DNA of 64,000 nucleotides from Pedobacter sp. N36a (GTDB taxonomy: Bacteria > Bacteroidota > Bacteroidia > Sphingobacteriales > Sphingobacteriaceae), in assembly GCF_014472395.1 (NCBI RefSeq), contig NZ_JACSZW010000008.1, positions 62,001 through 126,000 on the forward strand, written 5' to 3'. Positions 1 through 8,581 of the stretch are shown here, one piece after another. The translations under genes and the position numbers were made by a program. The first letter of the stretch is position 1, and each line of letters begins with the position of its first letter. The notes beneath the pieces are model-generated. The model saw only the letters and a list, made by a program, of their open reading frames with translations, made no database searches and had not been told where the DNA came from.

Positions 1-1
1 C

Positions 2-1234
2 AGAGGTGCATTTGGTACCACAGATTGGACTGCTAACTGGACCAACTTCACACCAAAGGCTGCTGCTTATGGTACACCTACAGTGACCTTATCAGGTGAT
101 ATTTCTGCAAACATGACTTTAGATGCTTCAGTAGTTTATTTGTTGAAAGGATTTGTATATGTTAAAAATGGGGTTACCCTAACGATTCCTGCGGGAACGG
201 TAATCCGTGGTGATAAAGTTTCTAAGGCTACTTTAGTAGTGACACGTGGTGGTAAAATCAATGCAGAAGGAACTGCTGCAAAACCAATCGTGTTTACTTC
301 AAATGAGGCTGTAGGAAACAGAGCTCCTGGTGACTGGGGTGGAATTATCATTCTTGGTAAATCAACCAATAACATCCCTGGTGGTGAGGGGTTAATTGAA
401 GGTGGTTTAACACTTCCTGAAGGAAACCATGGTGGTAATATTCCTGATGATAACTCTGGTGTGCTTAAATATGTACGTGTAGAATTCCCTGGTATTGCTT
501 ATGCAACTAATAATGAAATTAATGGGATTACTTTTGGTTCTGTAGGTTCTAAAACTGTAGTTGATTATGTTCAGGTTTCTTATTCTGGTGATGATTCATT
601 TGAATGGTTTGGTGGTACGGTAAATGCAAAACACTTGGTTTCTATTGCAAATGTTGATGATATCTTTGACTTTGATAATGGTTTCTCAGGTAGACTACAA
701 TTTTTAGTAGCACAAAGAAATCCAGAATTAGCGGATCAGGCTGGCCAGTCTAACGGTATTGAGTCTGATAACTCTGAGAAAGTTTGGGATTCTAATCCAA
801 GAACACGTCCAGTGATTTCTAACATGACTTTGATTGGTCCTGGTGTGACTGCTGATGCAAAACATGAATATGCTAACCTATGGAGAAGGGGTTCAAAAAT
901 GATTTTGGCAAACTCTATTTTCATCGGATTTAAATATGGTATCGATATCCGTGATAAAGAAACTGGTGATGCTTTAGTTGCAACTACTGAAGGAAACTCA
1001 TTGATCAAAAATAATATTTACCAATCGTTTATTGCAGGTAAAGATATAGTAGCTGACGGAACAACACCATCTTTCGCAAATGTTGATTTGCTTAAAACCT
1101 ACCTGACTTCAAAAGGAAATACCTTTATTGATGCAACTGCTGCAGCTGCATTATTGGAAAGTCCATTTAGTCTAACTGCTCCTAACTTCTTATTGAAAGC
1201 AGGATCATCTGCCGCTGCTGGTGCAACATTCTAA
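2..1234 (+). CDS. secreted beta-helix-like protein, 3' part
   Basis: The reading frame is already open at base 2, so the 5' end lies outside the window; a GTG at 83 is internal and not the start. About 410 residues are visible. The sequence is rich in Gly, Asn, Asp, Ser and Thr with regularly spaced Val/Ile, and has phrases such as 'GDWGGIIILGKS', 'SYSGDDSFEWFGGTVNA' and 'IFDFDNGFSG'. This is typical of a family of secreted Bacteroidota proteins that probably fold as a right-handed parallel beta-helix. No catalytic function is assigned; such proteins often sit beside TonB-dependent receptors, but the neighbour is not visible here. The C-terminus ends 'AAAGATF' without a recognisable type IX sorting domain. 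Family impression is fairly firm, function unknown. Confidence 0.8.
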   Translation, partial: RGAFGTTDWTANWTNFTPKAAAYGTPTVTLSGDISANMTLDASVVYLLKGFVYVKNGVTLTIPAGTVIRGDKVSKATLVVTRGGKINAEGTAAKPIVFTSNEAVGNRAPGDWGGIIILGKSTNNIPGGEGLIEGGLTLPEGNHGGNIPDDNSGVLKYVRVEFPGIAYATNNEINGITFGSVGSKTVVDYVQVSYSGDDSFEWFGGTVNAKHLVSIANVDDIFDFDNGFSGRLQFLVAQRNPELADQAGQSNGIESDNSEKVWDSNPRTRPVISNMTLIGPGVTADAKHEYANLWRRGSKMILANSIFIGFKYGIDIRDKETGDALVATTEGNSLIKNNIYQSFIAGKDIVADGTTPSFANVDLLKTYLTSKGNTFIDATAAAALLESPFSLTAPNFLLKAGSSAAAGATF

Positions 1235-1287
1235 AAACAAGGATGACAATGGATATGTTCATTGAGCTATAACCATTCCTCTTCTCC

Positions 1288-1336
1288 ATAACCAAAATAC
1301 CCTATGAGTAAATTACTCATAGGGTATTTTGGTTAT
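1288..1336. terminator. long perfect inverted repeat, likely terminator
   Basis: Bases 1288-1311 and 1313-1336 are exact reverse complements (24 bp). Because the tip cannot close on one base, the real loop is a few bases wider. It lies about 55 bp after the stop of the secreted protein gene. Its A/T-rich flanks mean it could terminate in either direction. Confidence 0.7.
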
Positions 1337-1358
1337 TATCTTTTGATATTGACCTGAA

Positions 1359-1619
1359 TTGGTTATTGTTTCCTCATGTGAGAAGGAAGATGTTGTGTTG
1401 GTTAAAGAGCCGATAATAACAATCCCCGGTATAATGAATAGAGTAGCTGATGAACACTTGCTTAAGTTCCTGTCCATATCTCTTGGTGTTCAGCTATCGG
1501 AAATTTCCTATTTGAAAGATTCGAATGAATTTCTGATAAGAAATATCAAATTCAATAGAACGGAGATAGAGGATCATTATTAGATGGCGAATATTTATCG
1601 TGCTGAACACGGAGAGTAG
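1359..1619 (+). pseudogene. decayed lipoprotein fragment
   Basis: The frame from 1359 (TTG) encodes 74 residues beginning 'LVIVSSCEKED', which resembles a lipoprotein signal-peptide end plus lipobox cysteine, but an in-frame TGA at 1350-1352 removes any normal signal-peptide start. After the TAG at 1581-1583 the same frame continues 'MANIYRAEHGE' to a second TAG at 1617-1619. The whole stretch reads like a piece of the Bacteroidota lipoproteins that carry an 'I.F...LE.HY..AN.Y' pattern before a HEIGH-type metallopeptidase domain, but that comparison is from memory. No catalytic domain follows. I infer a gene remnant; a genuine small protein is less likely. Confidence 0.4.
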
Positions 1620-1659
1620 CTGTGAAGTATTTAAAAACTGGAAAACAGATATCCATGTA

Positions 1660-1704
1660 AAAAACAAAGAACCCCGATAGCAACTATCGGGGTTCTTTGT
1701 TTTT
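1660..1704 (-). terminator. rho-independent terminator of the OlsF-like gene
   Basis: A 17-bp perfect stem (1664-1680 with 1684-1700, loop CAA) with a GC-rich core is followed on the minus strand by a run of T (A run at 1660-1664). It begins directly after the stop of the minus-strand acyltransferase gene. Confidence 0.9.
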
Positions 1705-3454
1705 AAAAGTTCTTGCCAACCTTCTCCAGCATTTCTGCAGGAATGTTCTGCATATCTACCAGGAGGAATCCGTCCAGACAATCGGAGAATTTAGGGTCAA
1801 TATTGAAACAGATGATTTTTGCATTCAGGTTCATGTATTGTCTTAACAATACCGGAATCTTAATGTGTGTATTCTCAATATCTGAGATCAAACTATCCAG
1901 GTCTTTCAAGGATTCACTACTTTCTACCAGCAGGTTCTTGTCAATGGCAGATAAGTCTGCTTTAAATTTGTTCTTAGGTTTCACGAAAGCCGCCAGTTCG
2001 TAATCAAAATGGTTCTTCGTAATGTAATCCACAATCAGTGATTTGGAAAACTTAGAGAAGTTATTACTGATACTTACCGGACCGAACATATAACGGTACT
2101 GGGGATTGTCCAGCAGGTATTTTAAGATACCTTTCCAAAGTAAGAATAGCGGTAGTGGTTTTAACTGGTATTCCTTGCGGATCCAGGAACGGCCAAGCTC
2201 TATTCCTTTTCTCAGGATTGGATAAAAAGGTTCTTTGATTTTGAAGAGTTCAGAAAGATAAAATCCTCTTCTGCCCATGGTATCCAAAATCTCATCGCCT
2301 TTACCAATGCGGTACGCGCCTACAATATTTTGCTTTTCTGTATCCCAGATAAACAGGTGATGGTAATAAATATCATAGTTGTCCAGGTCAATCTTTTTGT
2401 TGGTCCCTTCTCCAACTTCTCTGAAGGTGATCTCGCGTAAACGGCCGATCTCTTTCAGGATATTTGGAATACTGGAAGTTGGCGTAATGTATACCTCATA
2501 GTTCTTCTCCTGCCATACCCTGAAGGTTTCCAGTTCTTCAATCTCTGAAACAATCAGTGAGCGTTCGGTTTCTTGAATGACAGGCACTGGTGTCTTCTTA
2601 ATTTTGAAAAGATTGATCGGATTGAATAGTTTTTTCTCTTGCTCTAAACCTGTTCCTAAAGCATAGGTACGGGCACGTAAGAAATCAAGGAGTTTATTGG
2701 TATTGTTTCTATAAGAGATGTCTTCGATATGAATCGGTTTTCCGATTCTTACCTTTATTTTAAGGCCTTGTTTATTCAGGAATTCTGAAGGGAGCTTAGC
2801 TGTTCTTAAAGTCGGGTGGATAAAGCTTAAAATATTAAATAGTACACCATTGTTGCCATGGAAATAAATGGGCACTACCGGAACTTTAGCACGGGCAATT
2901 AATTTACCCACTACCGGATGCCATAGGCGATCGGTAATCTCCTGTTTGTCCAGGCTAAAGGTAGATACCTCACCGGCAGGGAAAATCCCTATTGGGGTGC
3001 CGCTCTGCAATAGGTCGAAGGTGGCTTTAAGTCCGCTGATGCTGGATGTATGCTGTACGTTTTCGAATGGGTTTACGGCAACGAAGAATTCACTCAGGTT
3101 AGGGATCTTTTTCAGGATGAAGTTGACCATCACTTTGGCTTCTGGTCTAACGGTACAAAGTAACTTTACCAGTGCTAAACCTTCGATACCTCCATAAGGA
3201 TGGTTGGCGATCGCGATAAAACCTCCGGTTTTAGGAATACTTTTCAGATCGTCTTCGTCAAAGTCTATGGTAACGCCAATGGTTTCTAATATTTTGTCAA
3301 CAAATTCTAACCCGTTATAATGTTTGTTTTGGGAAAAAACCTTGTTGATGTCATTCAATTTCATCATCTCCATAAGCAGGGCTGCCAGGCCAGGCACACC
3401 CAGCTTATCTATTTTTGTAGCCTCTGCAAACTCTTTGGTGGTTATGATCTTCAT
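1703..3454 (-). CDS. olsF: bifunctional lysophospholipid-type acyltransferase / N-acyltransferase (OlsF-like)
   Basis: This 583-residue protein joins two acyltransferase domains. The N-terminal half has a PlsC-type fold with the block I motif 'NHPYGGIE' (residues 84-91; the family has HxxxxxD, here E) and a block III-like 'GIFPAGE' (156-162). The C-terminal half, about residues 300-545, resembles the GNAT-like OlsB/GlsB N-acyltransferase domain ('VGAYRIGKGDEI', 'ELGRSWI'). In OlsF proteins of Serratia and Flavobacterium the C-terminal domain N-acylates an amino acid and the N-terminal domain O-acylates the product, giving ornithine or glycine lipids at the membrane. Ornithine versus glycine cannot be told from sequence. 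It is monocistronic and divergent from the helix-hairpin-helix gene. Confidence 0.78.
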   Translation of the reverse strand: MKIITTKEFAEATKIDKLGVPGLAALLMEMMKLNDINKVFSQNKHYNGLEFVDKILETIGVTIDFDEDDLKSIPKTGGFIAIANHPYGGIEGLALVKLLCTVRPEAKVMVNFILKKIPNLSEFFVAVNPFENVQHTSSISGLKATFDLLQSGTPIGIFPAGEVSTFSLDKQEITDRLWHPVVGKLIARAKVPVVPIYFHGNNGVLFNILSFIHPTLRTAKLPSEFLNKQGLKIKVRIGKPIHIEDISYRNNTNKLLDFLRARTYALGTGLEQEKKLFNPINLFKIKKTPVPVIQETERSLIVSEIEELETFRVWQEKNYEVYITPTSSIPNILKEIGRLREITFREVGEGTNKKIDLDNYDIYYHHLFIWDTEKQNIVGAYRIGKGDEILDTMGRRGFYLSELFKIKEPFYPILRKGIELGRSWIRKEYQLKPLPLFLLWKGILKYLLDNPQYRYMFGPVSISNNFSKFSKSLIVDYITKNHFDYELAAFVKPKNKFKADLSAIDKNLLVESSESLKDLDSLISDIENTHIKIPVLLRQYMNLNAKIICFNIDPKFSDCLDGFLLVDMQNIPAEMLEKVGKNF

Positions 3455-3532
3455 CTAATTTTGTTTGTGAATAATAAAGCAATTTCAAAAATAAGATTTA
3501 TATTTTTAAATAACAGTACCTACCTTGTGCAG

Positions 3533-4453
3533 GTGATCAGAAAATGGCTAAATAACTACTTTCAATTTTCCAAAAGGGAGTTCAATGGGCTGTTGGTGTT
3601 AATTGTGCTGATTGGTATGATCGCGGTATTTCCGGCTTTTTACCGGATTTTGATTCCTTTAAAGGGACCGACACAAGAGGAACAGGTCGCGCTGCTGAAA
3701 CTGGAGCTGGACAGGGAGTCGGAAAGGGCCGAAAGCAAGCTAGGGAAGCATCACTCTTCTCCCGGGCTTCGGCAAAAAAGAAAATCCAAAATGTTTTATT
3801 TTGACCCGAATACAATTACTGCTAAAGGCTGGCAAGAATTGGGTTTATCTCCAAAGCAGGCCCAGGCGATTTTAAACTATCGCGCTAAGGGCGGCGTATT
3901 TCGTCTTCCCTCAGATCTGAAGAAGATGTATACGATTGCTCCGGAATTGTATCTGCAGCTGGAGCCGTATGTTCAAATTGAGCTCAGGGAAAAAATACTG
4001 GATCATCGTGCTGATTATCGGGATCGCCCTGCACAAAATTTCCCTGTAAAAGAAAAGGTCATGGTTGCACTGAATACCGCCGATACTTTAGCGCTGGATC
4101 GCATTCATGGCATAGGAAAAGTATTTGCCAGAAGGATAGTGGCTTACCGGGAAAGGATTGGTGGTTTCTATAAAAAAGAACAGCTGATGGAGGTGTTTGG
4201 AGTGGACAGTTTGAAATATGAGGAAATCAAAGGGCAGGTCACTGTTGATCCTTCTTTGCTGCGAAAGATCAATATCAACACGGCTTCGGCAGCTGATTTC
4301 AACCGCCATCCTTATCTTCGTTACCAGCAGGTCAATGCGGTAATTGCTTATAGAAAACAACACGGAAATTATAGTAATATTGCAGACTTAAATAAGGTGG
4401 TTGTTTTAACACCTGAATTGATTGAAAAATTAGCGCCTTATCTTATTTTTTAG
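3533..4453 (+). CDS. membrane-anchored helix-hairpin-helix (ComEA-type) protein
   Basis: The protein has about 306 residues: a short cytoplasmic start, one hydrophobic segment ('LLVLIVLIGMIAVFPAFY', roughly residues 18-35), a charged linker, then three ComEA-like helix-hairpin-helix units with patterns such as 'LALDRIHGIGKVFARRIVAYRE' shortened around 'IHGIGKVFA' and 'ININTASAADFNRHPYL'. Such repeats bind DNA non-specifically in ComEA, but Bacteroidota members of this length have no established role. The frame stays open upstream to 3320, over the divergent olsF start, so I take the GTG at 3533 (next to the membrane segment) as start; GTG at 3527 is equally possible. It ends 2 bp before apt and is probably co-transcribed with it. 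Confidence 0.75.
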   Translation: MIRKWLNNYFQFSKREFNGLLVLIVLIGMIAVFPAFYRILIPLKGPTQEEQVALLKLELDRESERAESKLGKHHSSPGLRQKRKSKMFYFDPNTITAKGWQELGLSPKQAQAILNYRAKGGVFRLPSDLKKMYTIAPELYLQLEPYVQIELREKILDHRADYRDRPAQNFPVKEKVMVALNTADTLALDRIHGIGKVFARRIVAYRERIGGFYKKEQLMEVFGVDSLKYEEIKGQVTVDPSLLRKININTASAADFNRHPYLRYQQVNAVIAYRKQHGNYSNIADLNKVVVLTPELIEKLAPYLIF

Positions 4454-4455
4454 AA

Positions 4456-4983
4456 ATGATAGCAGAAAAAATTAAAAAGACAGTTAGGGACGTTAATGAT
4501 TTTCCGAAACCTGGAATTGTGTTTAAAGACATTACGCCGATCTTAAAAGACCCTGAATTGTGTCTGGAGATCATTAAATCTTTAGCTGCACAGCTGGCCG
4601 ATGTGAAAATTGATGTGGTGGCAGGAATTGAAAGCAGGGGATTCTTGTTTGGTCCTGGATTAGCACAACTTTTAAACGTTCCTTTTATTCCGATTCGCAA
4701 GGCAGGAAAATTACCTTATAAAACGATAAAAGAGTCTTATGCACTGGAATATGGTACGGCAACGATTGAAGTTCATGAGGATGCCTTACGATCAGGACAG
4801 CGGGTGTTGATTCATGACGACTTACTGGCTACCGGTGGTACCGTAGTAGCAGCTTCCAAGCTGATCATGCAGCTGGGTGCAGAAGTGGCGGCTTATTCTT
4901 TTATCATTAGTCTTGACTTTTTAAATGGAAAAGACCGTTTAACTCCTTACCACGCCAGCGTATATTCCCTGGCGGGGTACTAA
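4456..4983 (+). CDS. apt: adenine phosphoribosyltransferase
   Basis: This cytoplasmic salvage enzyme converts adenine and PRPP to AMP and pyrophosphate. The 175 residues match the family length. Visible signatures are the N-terminal 'DFPKPGIVFKDITP', the 'GIESRGFLFGP' adenine-binding region and the PRPP loop 'VLIHDDLLATGGT' near residues 117-129. The ATG lies 2 bp after the stop of the preceding helix-hairpin-helix gene, which suggests translational coupling or at least one transcript. Confidence 0.97.
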   Translation: MIAEKIKKTVRDVNDFPKPGIVFKDITPILKDPELCLEIIKSLAAQLADVKIDVVAGIESRGFLFGPGLAQLLNVPFIPIRKAGKLPYKTIKESYALEYGTATIEVHEDALRSGQRVLIHDDLLATGGTVVAASKLIMQLGAEVAAYSFIISLDFLNGKDRLTPYHASVYSLAGY

Positions 4984-5328
4984 GTGTTTTCAAAAGATTT
5001 ATGAATGCAATCCTATGGAGGATAGGATTGCATATTCATATATATAAAAGGGGGGAGTTATATGCTAGCTGGTAATTTTACAGGCTTGATAAAAGCAAAA
5101 GAGGAATAATATAATCGCGATCGCCTTTAAAAGGACTATCGTGTATCGGGTGACATAAGATTTGTTGAGATTTTTTAGATACATGGTTTATTATTTATAT
5201 AGATAAATAGTCTGTTTTCTATATTCTTGGAATAGTTTTTTGTTTATTTATTTAATTTGGCGTAAAATTACTCCTAGATTTAAGGATTGTCAACTGTGAA
5301 AACACGCAGTTTATGGAAATATATTTCA
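4984..5328. other. intergenic region with an imperfect hairpin
   Basis: The segment between apt and the LuxR-type regulator contains an inverted repeat at 5000-5016 / 5022-5040 (17 bp with a 2-nt bulge, loop of about 5 nt). It may end apt transcription, although no T run follows it. The rest is A/T-rich; I see no convincing TTG-TAnnTTTG promoter and no coding sequence. Confidence 0.45.
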
Positions 5329-6072
5329 ATGAAAATGCAGCTGAGAGAGAACTTTGGGGATTATTCTAAAACATTCATCACCGATATACCTTCGGATATG
5401 GAAAGTGAGCAGGCTATTTTTTTTGATAAAACCTTACCCAGATTCCCGGATGAAGCAATTTATATTTACTCTTTTAAGGAAAACCGCATGATTTATGCCG
5501 GTGGCTGGGAAGAGATATTAGGCTATAAAGACAGTGAAATTAATATGCTGGCTTTGGTGAATATGTCGGCGCCGGAATTTGCTCCTTTTTCTCATGAACT
5601 GAACGATAAAGCGCTTCAGTTTATCCACCAAAAAAGTAAAGATCTTGAAAAGTATAGCTTCAGCATTGAATTGAAGAAGATCCATAAGGACGGAACAGCT
5701 GTTCCAATGTCTGTAAGGGTGGGGGTATACAGTTCAGAAAATGGAAAGATCACTGCAATTATTGGTCGTTTCCAGGTGAACAGAAGCCTGATCTTTGGGA
5801 AAGTGATGCGTTATGCGGCTTATGGCCCTGAAAAGGAAAAGTTTGAAGAGGAGCTGAACAAGATTTTATTCAGCTACCTGGCCATTTCTAATAAGGAGCG
5901 CGAAGCATTAGAATTGGTGGCAAAAGGTTATTCCTTCAAAGAGATCGCCCGTGATTTGAAGGTGTCGCACTCTGCTATAGAGAAACGGATCATTCCTTTA
6001 TATAAGCGTTTCAATGTAAAAAGCCTCACGCATCTGGTGAGTTTTGCTTACGACAATTCTATTTTACCTTAA
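5329..6072 (+). CDS. PAS-like / LuxR-family transcriptional regulator
   Basis: About 247 residues. The N-terminal two thirds look like a PAS-type sensor ('FKENRMIYAGGWEEILGY', then 'ELKKIHKDGTAVPMSVRVG'). The C-terminal 65 residues are a LuxR/GerE helix-turn-helix: 'ISNKEREALELVAKGYSFKE' followed by 'IARDLKVSHSAIEKRI'. There is no receiver domain, so it is not a response regulator; the ligand or signal is unknown. I chose the ATG at 5329; TTG at 5287 and GTG at 5296 are in frame and would add 14 or 11 residues. Its last 9 bp overlap tail-to-tail with the P-loop NTPase gene. Domain calls are firm, target genes are not visible. Confidence 0.8.
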   Translation: MKMQLRENFGDYSKTFITDIPSDMESEQAIFFDKTLPRFPDEAIYIYSFKENRMIYAGGWEEILGYKDSEINMLALVNMSAPEFAPFSHELNDKALQFIHQKSKDLEKYSFSIELKKIHKDGTAVPMSVRVGVYSSENGKITAIIGRFQVNRSLIFGKVMRYAAYGPEKEKFEEELNKILFSYLAISNKEREALELVAKGYSFKEIARDLKVSHSAIEKRIIPLYKRFNVKSLTHLVSFAYDNSILP

Positions 6073-7116
6073 AGGGGGATTAAGATTGACGCGGAGTACA
6101 TTCGAATCGGCGATGCCAATCTGCTGAAATAAATGCTCCCAGCGTTCTTCCTGCTGTTCCGGAGATTCCTCATTTCCCATCACCCAAATGGTGTTCATCT
6201 TTTTTAGGTGTTCTTTATTAAAAGGACCATACTCGGGATTGTCTAGTAATTCATAAAATAATGGAGCCCGCAAGATGTCTTTTTTGATTTGTCCGCCAGG
6301 ATTGATGTCGTCAATAATCAGTAGGGAGGAATCATGCCATGCCCATGAGCCCGGTGAAATGGCCACCCGTTCTGCTTTCTCGAAAAACATAGACAGTAAT
6401 TTTGTAGCGGTCACATAGCTGCATCGGTTGTTCTTAATGGATAATTCGGTAGCGATGGCTACAGAAAGAGAGGTTTTTCCACTGCCTTTAGATCCGAATA
6501 GTAACAGGTGTTTTCCTGATTGTGGATTTTTTACAAAATCTGCAATTACCATTTTATGGTTTTCCTGGATATTGAATTTCCATTGGCTCAGTCGCAGCTG
6601 GAAGGGATAACCGGCATTTTGCAAATGCATTTTAGTGGAATACCAATAATAAGAAGGATAGATGGCGAGGGCACATAAAATTAGAAAAGTAAGCAGTGTT
6701 GGCAGACTGTAAGTACAGAGTAAGCTGCAGGCAAATGCGCCTAAGCCAAAAAAACAAAGGTCTGTGAGTGTATCAAAAGTGATATTCCCCCATTCCGGAT
6801 GAAAGATATAGTCCTTATTTTGCAGGCCCTGACTTTTTGAGTTGACATTAAAAAGTAATGGCCCAAGGAAATTATAGAGTTCAAATAAGATCCAACATCC
6901 CCAGATGATCACTGGTGCCCAGATTTCCGGCCTGGACATTTCGGTTTTGGAAGTCAGAAAAGCAAACAATATAAAGGTTGGAATAAATCCGAGTGAGAAG
7001 TGGCCGAACTGATTGGCCATCCAGGAGTAGGTAAGCGTTACTCCACGGTAGGCATCTTTTCCAATCAAGTCATTTTTTAATTGTTGGAGGATGTCTTTTC
7101 TCGTAATAAATCTCAT
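6064..7116 (-). CDS. membrane protein with C-terminal P-loop NTPase domain, function unknown
   Basis: The 350 residues fall into two parts. Residues 1-165 hold about four hydrophobic segments (roughly 41-56, 66-84, 117-136, 138-156). Residues 180-350 hold a P-loop ATPase: Walker A 'GSKGSGKTS' (208-216), Walker B 'LLIIDD' (265-270), and a likely sensor 1 'IWVMGNE' near 310. The ATPase part resembles the AAA+ DnaA/DnaC/IstB-like group rather than ABC proteins. I do not recognise a named family. Stop codons of this gene and the LuxR-type regulator overlap, so the two are convergent. The start ATG at 7116 precedes an A/T-rich 200-bp gap. Confidence 0.75.
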   Translation of the reverse strand: MRFITRKDILQQLKNDLIGKDAYRGVTLTYSWMANQFGHFSLGFIPTFILFAFLTSKTEMSRPEIWAPVIIWGCWILFELYNFLGPLLFNVNSKSQGLQNKDYIFHPEWGNITFDTLTDLCFFGLGAFACSLLCTYSLPTLLTFLILCALAIYPSYYWYSTKMHLQNAGYPFQLRLSQWKFNIQENHKMVIADFVKNPQSGKHLLLFGSKGSGKTSLSVAIATELSIKNNRCSYVTATKLLSMFFEKAERVAISPGSWAWHDSSLLIIDDINPGGQIKKDILRAPLFYELLDNPEYGPFNKEHLKKMNTIWVMGNEESPEQQEERWEHLFQQIGIADSNVLRVNLNPPLR

Positions 7117-7315
7117 GATTGCGTTTAATTTATAGTCTTTTCAAAACTAAATTAAAAAAAAATATAAACTACTAATCTTCTTCATAGCTTTCTCTAAAAA
7201 TGAAGGGGTACGGTTAATGAACTAAATACCGTTTCGTTCTATCAGGAGGCGAATTTTCAACTGTGGTTAGAAGCGTTTTTATTCCTTATAATTGTTGAAA
7301 TTCAAACAATAAGAT

Positions 7316-8488
7316 ATGTTAGAAACGATGGATAGTTCTGTAGGCTATAACTTTAGTATTTCAGAAAATCAGGAGATGATCAGGAAGATGGTAAAAGATT
7401 TCGCTGAAAAAAATATTCGTCCTCATGTAATGGAATGGGATGAAACGCAGCAATTTCCGGTAGAGGTTTTCAAAAAGCTTGGCGGATTAGGATTGATGGG
7501 TGTACTGGTTCCTGAAATTTACGGGGGATCTGGTTTCGGTTATCAGGAATATGTTGATGTAATTGTAGAAGTGGCTAAAGTGTGTGGTTCTATCGGCTTA
7601 TCGCTGGCAGCGCACAATTCTTTATGTACCGGGCATATTTTAGCTTTTGGAACGGAAGAACAAAAACATAAATGGCTGCCTAAACTAGCGAGTGCAGAAT
7701 GGATTGGTGCATGGGGATTAACAGAAGCAAATACGGGTTCTGATGCTTTGGGCATGATGACTACCGCCCGTTTAGAAGGCGATGAGTATGTGATCAATGG
7801 AGCTAAAAACTGGATTACCCATGGTAAAAGCGGTGATATCGCCGTTGTAATGGTTCGTACAGGTGAAAAAGGAGATTCAAAAGGAATTTCAGCAATTGTG
7901 GTAGAGCGAGGTACTCCAGGTTTTGCTGCCGGTAAAAAGGAAAATAAACTGGGAATGCGCGCTTCTGAGACGACAGAAATGATTTTCGACAATTGCAGGG
8001 TACCTAAAGAAAATCTGCTGGGTAAGGTAGGTGAAGGATTCAAGCAAGCGATGAAGGTGTTGGATGGCGGCAGGATTTCTATTGCAGCCTTATCATTGGG
8101 GATTGCTAAAGGAGCTTATGAAGCTGCCGTAGCCTATTCGAAGGAACGTCATCAGTTTGGACAGCCTATTTCTAGCTTCCAGGGTATCAGCTTTAAGCTG
8201 GCAGATATGGCCACAGAGATTGAGGCTGCAGAATTATTGATCAGACAGGCGGCTGATTTGAAGAATCGAGGATTACCGATGACTAAAGAATCGGCTATGG
8301 CTAAATACTTCGCCTCTGAAGTGTCGGTGCGCTGTGCGACAGAGTCGGTACAGATTTTTGGGGGATATGGCTATACGAAAGATTTCCCGGTAGAGAAGTT
8401 TTATAGGGATAGTAAATTGTGTACGATTGGGGAAGGAACGTCCGAAATACAAAAAATTGTGATTGCAAGGGAGATATTAAGAGATTAA
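7316..8488 (+). CDS. acyl-CoA dehydrogenase
   Basis: This FAD enzyme introduces the alpha-beta double bond in acyl-CoA, in fatty-acid or branched-chain amino-acid breakdown, passing electrons to ETF. The 390 residues carry the family signatures 'GAWGLTEANTGSDA' (near 136-149) and the C-terminal 'FGGYGYTKDFPVEKFYRDSK'. The Glu in 'IGEGTSEIQ' (about residue 373) is the expected catalytic base, in the short/branched-chain position. Substrate length cannot be fixed from sequence. A second in-frame ATG at 7325 region would shorten it by 3-4 residues. It is monocistronic, followed by a strong terminator. Confidence 0.94.
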   Translation: MLETMDSSVGYNFSISENQEMIRKMVKDFAEKNIRPHVMEWDETQQFPVEVFKKLGGLGLMGVLVPEIYGGSGFGYQEYVDVIVEVAKVCGSIGLSLAAHNSLCTGHILAFGTEEQKHKWLPKLASAEWIGAWGLTEANTGSDALGMMTTARLEGDEYVINGAKNWITHGKSGDIAVVMVRTGEKGDSKGISAIVVERGTPGFAAGKKENKLGMRASETTEMIFDNCRVPKENLLGKVGEGFKQAMKVLDGGRISIAALSLGIAKGAYEAAVAYSKERHQFGQPISSFQGISFKLADMATEIEAAELLIRQAADLKNRGLPMTKESAMAKYFASEVSVRCATESVQIFGGYGYTKDFPVEKFYRDSKLCTIGEGTSEIQKIVIAREILRD

Positions 8489-8545
8489 TTTGATATCTTA
8501 CCTGATATATAAAAGCATATTCTAACCAAATATAACCAAGAACGG

Positions 8546-8579
8546 ATACGGCGACTTTTAGGGTCGCCGTATTTTTTTA
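8546..8579 (+). terminator. rho-independent terminator
   Basis: A 10-bp perfect stem (8546-8555 with 8563-8572, 7-nt loop) is followed by seven T. It ends the acyl-CoA dehydrogenase transcript just before the convergent minus-strand gene stop at 8582. Confidence 0.93.
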
Positions 8580-8581
8580 TT

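Noticed and set aside
3320..3532. Upstream ATG extension of the helix-hairpin-helix gene
   Set aside because: It would overlap the divergent olsF start by 135 bp, and the extra 71 residues look like antisense of olsF plus intergenic sequence.
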